Assembly (NCBI GenBank): GCA_964430935.1
Contig: CAYSHK010000004.1
Span: 55,951 to 119,950 of the forward strand
Length of the DNA: 64,000 nt
Source: Thermopetrobacter sp964430935
Lineage (GTDB): Bacteria > Pseudomonadota > Alphaproteobacteria > Rhizobiales > Aestuariivirgaceae
Direction of reading: 5' to 3'
The notes beneath the pieces are model-generated. The model saw nothing but the letters and a program-made list of their open reading frames with translations. It was not told the origin of the DNA and ran no database searches. The first letter of the stretch is position 1, and the number at the start of each line of letters is the position of its first letter. The position numbers and the translations under genes are program-made. Shown here piece after piece: positions 1 through 8,173 of this stretch.

Positions 1-406
1 CCACGGGTATCATGCGGAACTTCATGAGGAACCAGCCGACGAGCGGAATCCACGTCAGTTCCCGCTTCAGCACGATGGCGGCGTCGTCCAGCAGGTGGAA
101 CAGCGCGAAGGTCTCCCACATGGACTGGTGCTTGCCGGCGACGATGGCCGCGCCATGCGGGATGTGCTCCGCTCCGCGCACCTCCATGCGCATTCCGGCC
201 AGAACGCGGCACATGGCCACGAACACCCGTGACCACCAGCGCAGGGCGGCCGCGGCGTGGCGTCGCGGAAGGACGAGGAACCAGATGCCCAGGATCATCA
301 CCAGCGGATAGGAGATGTAGAAGGCGAGGTTCAGGGCGACGGAGCGCGCCACGACGCCCGCGGTGAGCCTCCGTTCTGGTTGCCGGATTTCCGTGGTGCC
401 GGTCAT
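1..406 (-). CDS. plsC: 1-acyl-sn-glycerol-3-phosphate acyltransferase, 5' part only
   Basis: The gene runs off the left edge; 135 N-terminal codons are visible. Inferred role: transfer of an acyl group to lysophosphatidate in membrane phospholipid synthesis at the inner membrane. The N-terminus has a hydrophobic segment (about residues 20-45), followed by the acyltransferase block GKHQSMWETF. The usual HX4D motif reads H-QSMW-E here, so the aspartate is replaced by glutamate. A later segment, KRELTWIPLVGWF, matches the second conserved block of the family. The start codon lies 4 bases past the ftsX stop, so it is probably the last gene of an ftsE-ftsX-plsC transcript. The family call is firm; the catalytic substitution is odd but may be tolerated. 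Confidence 0.85.
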   Translation of the reverse strand, partial: MTGTTEIRQPERRLTAGVVARSVALNLAFYISYPLVMILGIWFLVLPRRHAAAALRWWSRVFVAMCRVLAGMRMEVRGAEHIPHGAAIVAGKHQSMWETFALFHLLDDAAIVLKRELTWIPLVGWFLMKFRMIPV

Positions 407-410
407 GGCG

Positions 411-1364
411 TCATCCCTGGCGGAACATGTTCTGCAGGATACGTATCACCGCGGTGCGGGCGGAGGCCAGGGAAATCATCGTCGCGACGATGACGACGAT
501 CGCCCATGTCGCGTAGGTGCGCAGGGCGAGCTGCCGGTCGCCGAACAGCATGTTCCAGGCTCCCTCCCGGATGCCCTCCGAGGGGGCGATGAAGGCCAGC
601 AGCGCGAAGATCAGGAAGGCGACCACCACGCCGGCCAGCGCCGAGACGAAGCCGGCGCGCAGGAAGCGCTTCTCCACCTGCCGGGCGATGAAGCGGTCGC
701 GCGCGCCCACGAGATGGAGCACCTCGATGGTTTCCCGGTTGCTCTCGAGCGCCGCCCGCGCGGCCCATGCGACGAGTATCGCGGCCGCGATGGCGATGCC
801 GGCCAGGATGGCCACGCCCAGCCACCCCGCCGTGCGGGCCATGTCGGAGAGCTGGAGCACCCAGTGGCCGTGCGCGTCGACGCGGGCGCCGCGCACCTTC
901 ACCCGTATCAGGCCGTCCAGGGCCTCGATGTTGGCCGGCTTCTTCCGGTCCAGGGTGATGGCCACCAGGCGCGGGATGGGCAGGTCGTCCAGCAGCCCGG
1001 CCCGGCCGAGCCAGGGTTTCAGCAGATCCCTGTTCTCGTCCATGGACAGGACGCGGACGCTGCGGATGCCTTCCGTGCCGCGCAGCAGGCGCACCACCTC
1101 GTCGACCCGCTTCCGCACCTCCTCCGGGCTGTCGTCGAGCGGCAGGATCTGGGCGGTGGCCTCGGACACCACGCCGGCCTTCCAGTTGTCGATGGCCTGC
1201 CAGGTCATGAACATTCCGCCGGCCGCCATGGCGGCGAGGAAGCACATCACGGTCATCGCCACCATGAAGGTGCGCAGCGGCGCGTGGGCGCGGGGGAGAA
1301 TGTTGCGTCCGGCGAAGACGGGCGGTCCGGCCCGCCCCCAGCCGGAGGGCTTTCCGGCGTTCAT
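411..1364 (-). CDS. ftsX: Cell division protein FtsX
   Basis: 317 residues. FtsX is the membrane subunit of the FtsEX complex, which couples ATP hydrolysis by FtsE to activation of peptidoglycan hydrolases at the septum. The layout fits: a cytoplasmic N-terminus, a first membrane segment (about 34-54), a large periplasmic domain (about 60-180), then three more hydrophobic segments in the C-terminal permease part. The start overlaps the ftsE stop by 4 bases (ATGA), giving translational coupling. The sequence is divergent, as is normal for alphaproteobacterial FtsX, so the partner gene carries much of the identification. Confidence 0.9.
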   Translation of the reverse strand: MNAGKPSGWGRAGPPVFAGRNILPRAHAPLRTFMVAMTVMCFLAAMAAGGMFMTWQAIDNWKAGVVSEATAQILPLDDSPEEVRKRVDEVVRLLRGTEGIRSVRVLSMDENRDLLKPWLGRAGLLDDLPIPRLVAITLDRKKPANIEALDGLIRVKVRGARVDAHGHWVLQLSDMARTAGWLGVAILAGIAIAAAILVAWAARAALESNRETIEVLHLVGARDRFIARQVEKRFLRAGFVSALAGVVVAFLIFALLAFIAPSEGIREGAWNMLFGDRQLALRTYATWAIVVIVATMISLASARTAVIRILQNMFRQG

Positions 1365-2035
1365 GGCATGCTCCCTCCGGTCATGGTCAGCCTGCCGTCC
1401 CGGATGGTCATGATGCGCGCCTCGGGGGCGGCGTTGAGCAGCTGGTGGTCGTGGGTGGCGATGACCACGGTCGTGCCCAGCCGGTTGAGTTCCACGAACA
1501 GACGCAGCAGGCGGCGGGCCAGGGCGGGATCCACGTTGCCGGTCGGCTCGTCCGCCAGCAGCACGCTCGGCTTGCCGACGATGGCGCGGGCGATGGCCGC
1601 CCTCTGCTTCTCGCCGCCGGAAAGCACGGGCGGATAGGCGTTGGCATGGTCGCCCAGCCCGACCCAGGCGAGCAGCTCCATCACGTCGTCGGCGTACTCG
1701 GATGGCCGTTTTCCGTCCACGAAGAGCGGCAGGGCGACGTTCTCGAACGTCGTCAGGTGGTCGAGCAGCCGGAAGTCCTGGAACACCACGCCGATCCGTC
1801 TCCGCATGTCCGGAAAGCGGCGGCGGGGCAGGGTGGCGATGTCCTCGCCGAACATGTGGATGAGCCCGCGGGTGGGGCGCAGTCCGAGATACATCAGGCG
1901 CAGCAGGGTCGTCTTGCCGGCGCCGGAGGGGCCGGTGAGAAAGGCGAAGCCCCCTTCCTCCAGCTCGAAGCTGACGTCGCGGAGGATCTCCGGCCCGTTG
2001 CCGTAGCGAACGCCGACATTCTCGAAGCGGATCAC
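1361..2035 (-). CDS. ftsE: Cell division ATP-binding protein FtsE
   Basis: 224 residues, the normal length. FtsE is the ATPase of the FtsEX division complex. All ABC motifs are visible: Walker A GPSGAGKTTL near residue 36, signature LSGGEKQR, Walker B VLLADEPTGNVD and an H-loop in VIATHDH. The start MIRFENVGVRYG is the family's usual beginning. It is first in an ftsE-ftsX-plsC run and divergent from the zinc-ribbon gene, an arrangement common in Alphaproteobacteria; the 139-base gap to that gene should contain both promoters. Confidence 0.96.
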   Translation of the reverse strand: MIRFENVGVRYGNGPEILRDVSFELEEGGFAFLTGPSGAGKTTLLRLMYLGLRPTRGLIHMFGEDIATLPRRRFPDMRRRIGVVFQDFRLLDHLTTFENVALPLFVDGKRPSEYADDVMELLAWVGLGDHANAYPPVLSGGEKQRAAIARAIVGKPSVLLADEPTGNVDPALARRLLRLFVELNRLGTTVVIATHDHQLLNAAPEARIMTIRDGRLTMTGGSMP

Positions 2036-2174
2036 GTTGCCGTCCTGCCGTTCCGGGTTGTTTACGCGCCCTTAACCATGTTCGCGCCTAATGACCGGGA
2101 ACACGGGGGTGTCCGTCTCTTCTTCCCGCACCCTCGGCGTTCCCTCAGCGAATCACCGCCGAAGGATTCCCGCG

Positions 2175-2936
2175 ATGATAGTCACATGTCCGGCATGCGC
2201 AACAGGCCATGAGGTGCCCGCCGATATGCGGGCGGCCTCCGGAAGGCTGCTGCGCTGCCCCGCCTGCGGCCACCGGTGGCTGGACGCCGCGGCTTCCGCC
2301 GCCGGCGGCGGGACCGTGACGCTTCTGCCGCGGTACGACGCGCAGGTCGTCGACATGCCCGAGACGCCGTCCCGTGAACATGCCGATGCGTCCGGCGGCT
2401 CGGACGCGGAGGCGGAGGAGCGGGCGCGCAGGGCGGCCGAGGCGCTGGCCAGGCAGGCGCTGGCCAGGGAGCGGGAGCGGAAGCGGAAGGCGGCCCGGCG
2501 GCGCGCGGAGCGCATCCGCTGGTCCGCGCTGGCCGCGACGCTCGCCGTTCTGTCCTTCGTGGTCTGGCGGTATCCGGATGCCGTGGTGCGGCTGCTGCCC
2601 GGCGCGGCCCATGTCTATGCGCTGGCGGGAATGGACGTGCGCGCCACGGGCCTCGCCATCCGCGAGGTGGACACGGCCCAGACGCTGGCGCCCGACGGAG
2701 GGCTCGTATTGTCGGTCTCCGGACGCATCGCGAACGTCTCGGTGCGCGATGTCCGCGCGCCGGGGCTGGAATTCCGTCTCCTGGACGGAAAGGGGCGGGT
2801 GCTGCATTCCTGGAAGCTGCCTTCGGTCTCCGGCAGGACGTTGCCCGCCGGCCGGACCGCCAGTTTCGTGACCCGCGTGGCCCATCCGCCACGGGACGCG
2901 CGCAAGGTCGAGGTCCACCTCCTGAAGCGGACCTGA
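2175..2936 (+). CDS. MJ0042-type zinc-ribbon membrane protein
   Basis: 253 residues from the ATG at 2175; an upstream in-frame start at 2091 would add a tail unlike the family, so 2175 is preferred. The N-terminus is a two-knuckle zinc ribbon (MIVTCPACATGHEVP and LLRCPACGHRW), the signature of the MJ0042 finger. A highly charged Arg/Ala/Glu helix (about 75-115) precedes one membrane segment (about 118-135). The C-terminal 110 residues look like an extracytoplasmic beta-rich domain of the DUF3426/FxLYD kind. This protein regularly lies divergently from ftsE in Alphaproteobacteria. Its function is unknown. Confidence 0.85.
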   Translation: MIVTCPACATGHEVPADMRAASGRLLRCPACGHRWLDAAASAAGGGTVTLLPRYDAQVVDMPETPSREHADASGGSDAEAEERARRAAEALARQALARERERKRKAARRRAERIRWSALAATLAVLSFVVWRYPDAVVRLLPGAAHVYALAGMDVRATGLAIREVDTAQTLAPDGGLVLSVSGRIANVSVRDVRAPGLEFRLLDGKGRVLHSWKLPSVSGRTLPAGRTASFVTRVAHPPRDARKVEVHLLKRT

Positions 2937-3071
2937 AGGACACGCCGCCGCCATCTCCCGCGGACTTTCCCGAAGTTGTGCACCGCAGCCGCATCGCGGG
3001 GTTGGCCCCGCGGTTGCAAGTTGCTATGGGCTTGGGCCTGTTACCGCACACGGAATGTCGGGAGGCCCCCC

Positions 3072-3653
3072 ATGGATACCGTCGTCGTCGATGGCGTGAA
3101 GATCGAGATCCTGTTCCCGGAGCGCGAGATCGTTGCGCGGGTGGAGGAGCTGGCGCACGAGATCGCCGCGGCCCGGCCGAAGGATCTGCTCGTGGTGCCC
3201 ATACTGAAGGGCAGCTTCATCTTCGCCGCCGATCTGCTGCGGGCCTTCTACCGCAGCGGGCTTCTTCCCGAGGTGGATTTCATGATCCTGGCCAGCTACC
3301 GCGAGGCGACGGTTTCCTCCGGTCGCGTGGAGGTGCTGCGCGACATCGAGACGGAAGTGAAAGGGCGGGACGTGCTGTTCGTGGACGACATTCTGGAATC
3401 CGGGCGCACGCTGGCCTATGCGCGCGATCTGCTGGCGGCCCGGGGGGCGCGGCGGGTCATGACCGCGGTCCTGCTGGACAAGCCGCACCGCCGGGTCGCG
3501 GACATCGAGGCGGATTTCCGGGGTTTCGAGTGTCCCGAGGTGTTCGTCGTGGGCTACGGCATGGACATGGCCCACGCTTTCAGGGAGCTGCCCTTCGTGG
3601 GGCACGTGATCGGCCGGGAGGACGAAGAGGGGAAGGCCCCGGCCGGAACGTGA
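3072..3653 (+). CDS. hpt: Hypoxanthine phosphoribosyltransferase
   Basis: 193 residues, a normal length. It salvages hypoxanthine (and usually guanine) with PRPP to give IMP/GMP in the cytoplasm. The PRPP-binding loop VLFVDDILESGRTLA is intact, and the type I fold signature VVPILKGSFIFAADLLRA precedes it. The ATG at 3072 follows a GGAGG ribosome-binding site, so the longer upstream reading is not used. It is convergent with asd, with a strong hairpin between them. Confidence 0.95.
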   Translation: MDTVVVDGVKIEILFPEREIVARVEELAHEIAAARPKDLLVVPILKGSFIFAADLLRAFYRSGLLPEVDFMILASYREATVSSGRVEVLRDIETEVKGRDVLFVDDILESGRTLAYARDLLAARGARRVMTAVLLDKPHRRVADIEADFRGFECPEVFVVGYGMDMAHAFRELPFVGHVIGREDEEGKAPAGT

Positions 3654-3655
3654 AA

Positions 3656-3679
3656 GGGCCCGGCGTAGCGGCCGGGCCC
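3656..3679. terminator. Hairpin between convergent hpt and asd
   Basis: A perfect 9-bp stem (GGGCCCGGC / GCCGGGCCC) with a 6-base loop directly follows the hpt stop codon and sits 29 bases from the asd stop. There is no clear T-tract on either strand, so it is probably a bidirectional end-of-transcript structure rather than a textbook intrinsic terminator. Confidence 0.6.
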
Positions 3680-3707
3680 CCGATGATCCCTCTGTGCGCG
3701 ACCGTCC

Positions 3708-4733
3708 TCAGACCAGGCCGCGGTTGATGAGGCTTTCCGCGATCTGGACCGTGTTGAGGGCCGCGCCCTTGCGCAGATTGTCGGAGACGACCCACAGGTC
3801 GAGACCGGAATCGACGGTGGAATCCTGGCGGATGCGGGAGACGAAGGTGGCGAAGTCGCCGACGCACTCCACGGGCGTCACGTAGCCGCCGGGCTCGCGC
3901 TTGTCCACGACCAGCACTCCGGGGGCCTCGCGCAGGATCTCGCGGGCCTCGTTCTCGTCCACCGGCTTCTCGAACTCGATGTTCACCGCCTCGCCGTGGC
4001 CCACGAACACCGGCACGCGCACCGCGGTGGCCGTCACCCGGATGTCGGGATCGAGGATCTTCTTGGTTTCCGCGTTGAGCTTCCATTCCTCCTTGGTGTA
4101 GCCGTCGTCCAGGAAGACGTCGATGTGGGGGATGACGTTGAAGGCGATCTGCTTGGTGAAGTTCCGCGGCTCGGGCATGTCGTTCATGTAGATGCCCTTG
4201 GTCTGGTTCCACAGCTCGTCCATGGCCGCCTTGCCGGCGCCGGAGACGGACTGGTACGTGGAGACCACGATGCGGCGGATGCGGTAGCGGTCGTGCAGCG
4301 GCTTCAGCACCACCACGAGCTGGGCGGTGGAGCAGTTGGGGTTGGCGATGATGTTGCGGCGGTCCGCGTCCTTCGCCCAGTCCTCGAGCACATGGGCGTT
4401 CACCTCCGGCACGACGAGGGGAATGTCCGGCTCGTAGCGCCAGCAGGACGAATTGTCGATGACGATGGCTCCGGCCCTGCCGATCCTGGGGGCCCATTCC
4501 TTCGACACCGAGGAACCCGCGGACATCAGGCAGAAGTCCACCTTCGAGAAATCGAACTGCTCGAGATCCTGGCACTTCAGGATCCGGTCGCCGAAGCTGA
4601 CCTCCACGCCCAGCGAACGGCGGGAGGCGATGGCGTGGATCTCGTCCACGGGGAATTCGCGCTCGGCCAGAATGTTCAGCATCTCGCGCCCGACGTTGCC
4701 CGTCGCGCCGACGACTGCGACCTTGTAACCCAT
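3708..4733 (-). CDS. asd: Aspartate-semialdehyde dehydrogenase
   Basis: 341 residues, the family length. It reduces aspartyl-4-phosphate with NADPH to aspartate semialdehyde, the branch point for lysine/diaminopimelate, threonine and methionine. The NADP-binding start MGYKVAVVGATGNVG and the catalytic cysteine region ANPNCSTAQLVV are present, as is the conserved GAGKAAMDEL stretch. The ATG at 4733 has an AGGAG site at good spacing, so the in-frame extension to 5150 is not used. A short Thr/Lys-rich reading frame with its own ribosome-binding site lies upstream and may be a leader. dapF, in the lysine branch, lies 1.3 kb away on the other strand. Confidence 0.96.
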   Translation of the reverse strand: MGYKVAVVGATGNVGREMLNILAEREFPVDEIHAIASRRSLGVEVSFGDRILKCQDLEQFDFSKVDFCLMSAGSSVSKEWAPRIGRAGAIVIDNSSCWRYEPDIPLVVPEVNAHVLEDWAKDADRRNIIANPNCSTAQLVVVLKPLHDRYRIRRIVVSTYQSVSGAGKAAMDELWNQTKGIYMNDMPEPRNFTKQIAFNVIPHIDVFLDDGYTKEEWKLNAETKKILDPDIRVTATAVRVPVFVGHGEAVNIEFEKPVDENEAREILREAPGVLVVDKREPGGYVTPVECVGDFATFVSRIRQDSTVDSGLDLWVVSDNLRKGAALNTVQIAESLINRGLV

Positions 4734-4815
4734 CTTCCTGTACTCCTCGAGATCTCTTTCTTTCCTGCCGCTCCCGGACGGATGTTCGGTCTTCCGTCGC
4801 CCCCGGCCATCTGCG

Positions 4816-4842
4816 TGCGCCCGTCCTCTCCCCGGCGGGAGA
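4816..4842. repeat. REP-like palindrome in the asd leader
   Basis: A TCCTCTCCC / GGGAGAGGA stem with a GCCG-type loop, followed by GGCCCGGGGAGGGGG. The sequence resembles the palindromic CTCTCCC-GCCGGGGAGAG units scattered between genes in many proteobacteria. It lies between the putative leader peptide and asd, so it could also act as an attenuator stem. Boundaries are approximate. Confidence 0.4.
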
Positions 4843-4860
4843 GGAGGCCCGGGGAGGGGG

Positions 4861-4995
4861 TCAGGCCGTTTTGGCCGTTTTGGTGGTAGTCGAGAGGGTG
4901 GCGACGGCCTCCGTCCGGAGATGCGCGCGAACACGCGGCGCCACCCGCCCGTGGCGGGGCGCACTGCGGAACGTGATCCGGTGCTCTGCGTGCAT
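4861..4995 (-). CDS. Possible leader peptide of asd
   Basis: 44 codons starting at the ATG at 4995, with a GAGGAAG ribosome-binding site 4 bases upstream. It is otherwise Arg/His-rich and matches no known protein. The last 13 codons encode T-L-S-T-T-T-K-T-A-K-T-A, dense in Thr and Lys, two end products of the pathway that Asd serves. A strong hairpin follows before asd. These features fit a transcription-attenuation leader, but no competing antiterminator was worked out and the stem lacks a T-tract. It could equally be chance. Confidence 0.3.
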   Translation of the reverse strand: MHAEHRITFRSAPRHGRVAPRVRAHLRTEAVATLSTTTKTAKTA

Positions 4996-5197
4996 GGTCT
5001 TCCTCGGAAACGGGCCCGTCGGCTGGAATGCTGGGCCGCTACATAGCCGCGCCCGCACGTTCCGTCAATGCGGGAAATGTGGATAGCATCGGCTTTCGCT
5101 TGCCCTCGTGGCGGTTTTGCAGCACCCTTGCCGGCACTGGTATCGAACAATCGGGGGTGTGCCGGTCCGTCCCGGATGCCGGCTGGAAAATCGTTTC

Positions 5198-5929
5198 ATG
5201 TTCGACTGGCTGTTCACGATCGAGGGCTGGGTGAGCCTGGCCACGCTCGTCCTTCTGGAAATCGTTCTCGGCATCGACAATCTGGTCTTTCTGGCCATCG
5301 CCTCGCGGCGGCTGCCCGAGCACCAGCGGCCGGCGGCGCAGCGCATCGGTCTGCTGGGCGCGCTGGTTCTGCGCGTCGGCCTGCTGTTCGGGCTGGTATG
5401 GCTGACGCGCCTGACCACGCCGATCTTCACCGTGGGCGGTTTCGCCTTCTCCTGGCGCGATCTGATCCTGCTGTCCGGCGGGCTCTATCTTCTGTGGAAG
5501 GCCACGCTGGAGATCCACGAGGAGGCGGAGGGCGGCGAGGAGGCGCCCGGGAACGTGCGGGCGGCGGGCTTCCTCGGCGTGATCGCGACCATCATGGTCC
5601 TGGACATGGTCTTCGCGCTGGATTCCATCATCACGGCGGTGGCCATGACGCAGTTTCTGCCGGTCATGATCCTCGCCAACGTGGTGGCCATCATCGTGAT
5701 GATGGTCTTCGCGGGGCCGGTCAGCCGGTTCATCGAACGGCATCTGACGGTCAAGCTGCTGGCGCTGTCCTTCATCCTGCTGATCGGCGCGGTGCTGGTG
5801 GCGGACGGCCTGCATTTCCACATTCCGCGCGGCTACATCTATTTCGCCATCCTGTTCTCGCTCTTCGTCGAAGCGGTCAATTCCTGGGTGCGCCGCAAAC
5901 GGGAGCGGGGGAGCGGCCCGTCCTCCTGA
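5198..5929 (+). CDS. TerC-family integral membrane protein
   Basis: 243 residues. TerC/Alx-family proteins are polytopic inner-membrane proteins; characterised members affect manganese export or tellurite tolerance. The start MFDWLFTIEGWVSLATLVLLE is the family's usual N-terminus, and the signature EIVLGIDNLVFLAI with its acidic residues within the first membrane helix is intact. A second half carries the matching DMVFALDSIITAV segment. About seven hydrophobic segments are visible. The ribosome-binding site is weak. No neighbour indicates a specific substrate. Confidence 0.88.
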   Translation: MFDWLFTIEGWVSLATLVLLEIVLGIDNLVFLAIASRRLPEHQRPAAQRIGLLGALVLRVGLLFGLVWLTRLTTPIFTVGGFAFSWRDLILLSGGLYLLWKATLEIHEEAEGGEEAPGNVRAAGFLGVIATIMVLDMVFALDSIITAVAMTQFLPVMILANVVAIIVMMVFAGPVSRFIERHLTVKLLALSFILLIGAVLVADGLHFHIPRGYIYFAILFSLFVEAVNSWVRRKRERGSGPSS

Positions 5930-6026
5930 GCGGACCGGGCGCGGAGGCGGCCGCCGGCGGTTTGTAATCGACCGCCCGAGCGCCTATATTGCCCGCACCT
6001 TTCCGCCCTGGAGGAACAACCGGACG

Positions 6027-6896
6027 ATGACTGGCGGCGCGCGCATACCCTTTCGCAAGATGAACGGTCTCGGCAACGATTTCGTCGTGCTGGACGCACG
6101 CGCGCGGGACCTTCCCATGACGCCGGAGACGGCCCGCGCCATCGGCGACAGGGAGAAGGGCGTCGGCTGCGACCAGATCGTCGTCCTGCGACCGGCCGCG
6201 GATGCCGACGTGTTCATGGAGATCTGGAACCGCGACGGATCCCGCGTCGGCGCCTGCGGGAACGCGACCCGCTGCGTCGCCGACATCGTGCTGAACGAGA
6301 CGGGGGCGGGGCGGGCCCTGATCCGCACCGACGCCGGATTGCTCGTGGCCACGCGCCGGGATGACGGACTGATCGAGGTGGACATGGGCGCGCCGCGCTT
6401 CGACTGGCGGGACATCCCGCTGGCGGAGGAATTCCGCGACACCCGCGGAATCGAGCTGCAGGTCGGCCCGATCGACGATCCCGTCCTGCATACGCCGGCG
6501 GTGGTCAACGTGGGCAATCCGCACGCCATATTCTGGGTGGACGATCTGGAGGTCACCGACCTGTCGCGCACCGGCCCGCTTCTGGAAAATCATCCGATAT
6601 TTCCGGAAGGAGCGAACATTTCGCTGTGCAAGGTGGAGGCCCCGGACCATCTGTCCCTGAAGGTCTGGGAACGCGGGGCCGGGCTGACCAGGGCCTGCGG
6701 TACCGCGGCCTGCGCGGCGGCCGTGTGCGCGGCCCGCAAGCGTCTGGCGGGGCGGGACGTGCGGGTGACGCTGCCGGGCGGCGATCTGTTCATCCGTTGG
6801 CGGGAGGACGACGATCACATCCTCATGGCCGGTCCGGTGGAGTACGAATTCGAGGGCGACCTCCCCGAGGAGCTGTTTTCCGGAGCCGCCGCGTGA
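6027..6896 (+). CDS. dapF: Diaminopimelate epimerase
   Basis: 289 residues. It converts LL- to meso-diaminopimelate for lysine and peptidoglycan synthesis. The N-terminal FRKMNGLGNDFVVLD block and both catalytic cysteines are visible (GACGNATRCV and TRACGTAACAAAV), so the two-base racemase mechanism is intact. It heads the overlapping chain dapF-mtaB-ftsY-yciB-fhs, an arrangement widespread in Alphaproteobacteria. A GGAGG site precedes the start. Confidence 0.97.
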   Translation: MTGGARIPFRKMNGLGNDFVVLDARARDLPMTPETARAIGDREKGVGCDQIVVLRPAADADVFMEIWNRDGSRVGACGNATRCVADIVLNETGAGRALIRTDAGLLVATRRDDGLIEVDMGAPRFDWRDIPLAEEFRDTRGIELQVGPIDDPVLHTPAVVNVGNPHAIFWVDDLEVTDLSRTGPLLENHPIFPEGANISLCKVEAPDHLSLKVWERGAGLTRACGTAACAAAVCAARKRLAGRDVRVTLPGGDLFIRWREDDDHILMAGPVEYEFEGDLPEELFSGAAA

Positions 6897-6907
6897 CACG
6901 ACCGATC

Positions 6908-8173
6908 ATGTCTGAACCCACGCTCATCACGTTCGGATGCCGGCTCAACGCCTTCGAGTCGGAGGTGATCCGCCGCGAGGCCGCGCGGGCGGGACTGGCC
7001 CATGCCGTGATCGTGAACACCTGCGCGGTGACGGCGGAGGCGCAGCGGCAGGCCCGGCAGGCCATCCGCAGGGCGCGCCGGGAACATCCCGATGCGCCGA
7101 TCATCGTCACCGGATGCGCCGCGCAGACGGAGGCGGAGGCGTTCGCGCGGATGCCGGAGACGGACGCGGTTCTGGGCAACGTGGAGAAGCTCCGGCCGGA
7201 GAGCTGGGCCGCGGTGTCCGGCATCGCCCCGGGCGGCGGGGAAACCAAGCCGGTGCTGGTTTCCGACATCATGCGCGAACGGGAGCTGGAACCCGTCCGC
7301 ATTCCCGGAATGAGCGAGCGCACGCGGGCCTTCGTGCAGATCCAGACCGGTTGCGACCATCGCTGCACTTTCTGCATCATCCCCTACGGGCGGGGCAATG
7401 CGCGCTCCCTGCCGGCGGAGGACGTGGTGGCGCAGGTGCGGGCGTTGCGCCGGGCGGGGCATCGGGAGGTGGTGCTGACGGGCGTGGACCTGACGGGCTG
7501 GGACGGCGGTGCCGACGGTGGACGGCTCGGCCATCTCGTGGCGCGGATCCTGCGCGAGGTGCCGGAGCTGGAGCGGCTGCGCGTCTCCTCCATCGACGTG
7601 GCGGAGATCGACGCGGAGTTCCTGCGGGTGCTGGCGGGGGAGGAGCGTCTGATGCCGCATCTGCATCTTTCCCTCCAGGCCGGCGACGACATGGTGCTGA
7701 AGCGCATGAAGCGCCGGCACACGCGCCGCCAGGCGGTGGAATTCTGCGCGGAGGTGCGCCGGCTGCGTCCCGGCATCGCCATCGGGGCGGACATCATCGC
7801 CGGTTTCCCGACGGAAACGGAGGAAATGTTCGCCAACACCCTGAAACTGGTGGACGACTGCGATCTCGTGTGGTTGCACGTGTTCCCGTTCTCGCCGCGC
7901 GAGGGCACGCCGGCGGCGCGCATGCCGCAGGTGCCGGGCGAGGTGCGCAAGGCCCGCGCGGCCGCTCTCCGCGAGGCGGGCGGGCGCAGACTTTCGGCAT
8001 TTCTGGAAAGCCTGAAGGGATCGGTGCGGCAGGTGCTGGTGGAGCGCCCCGGTCTGGCGCGTACGGGCTGCAACGCACAGGTGATGATTGACGAAACCGT
8101 CCCCGCGGGAGAAATTGTGCCGGTCCGCATCACGGGCGTTTCCGGCCAGATGTTGACGGGAGCAGTGGCATGA
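6908..8173 (+). CDS. mtaB: tRNA t6A37 methylthiotransferase MtaB
   Basis: 421 residues from ATG 6908. A GTG at 6893 overlapping the dapF stop (GTGA) is an alternative start that would add five residues. MtaB converts t6A37 to ms2t6A37 in certain tRNAs. The N-terminal methylthiotransferase domain has cysteines in FGCRLNAFE, VNTCAVT and VTGCAAQ. The radical-SAM CX3CX2C motif reads CDHRCTFC. A TRAM-like C-terminus ends in GVSGQMLTGAVA. It overlaps ftsY by 4 bases. Confidence 0.93.
   Translation: MSEPTLITFGCRLNAFESEVIRREAARAGLAHAVIVNTCAVTAEAQRQARQAIRRARREHPDAPIIVTGCAAQTEAEAFARMPETDAVLGNVEKLRPESWAAVSGIAPGGGETKPVLVSDIMRERELEPVRIPGMSERTRAFVQIQTGCDHRCTFCIIPYGRGNARSLPAEDVVAQVRALRRAGHREVVLTGVDLTGWDGGADGGRLGHLVARILREVPELERLRVSSIDVAEIDAEFLRVLAGEERLMPHLHLSLQAGDDMVLKRMKRRHTRRQAVEFCAEVRRLRPGIAIGADIIAGFPTETEEMFANTLKLVDDCDLVWLHVFPFSPREGTPAARMPQVPGEVRKARAAALREAGGRRLSAFLESLKGSVRQVLVERPGLARTGCNAQVMIDETVPAGEIVPVRITGVSGQMLTGAVA

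Larger units (their letters stand above)
4734..5197. other. asd/TerC intergenic region
   Basis: 464 bases between the divergent asd and TerC genes. It holds the possible leader peptide (4861-4995, minus), a strong pyrimidine/purine-rich hairpin (4816-4842), and presumably both promoters. I see no other credible coding. Confidence 0.6.

Noticed and set aside
363..1637. A 424-codon plus-strand frame opposite ftsX/ftsE
   Set aside because: Low-complexity antisense reading; ftsX and ftsE on the other strand are clear.
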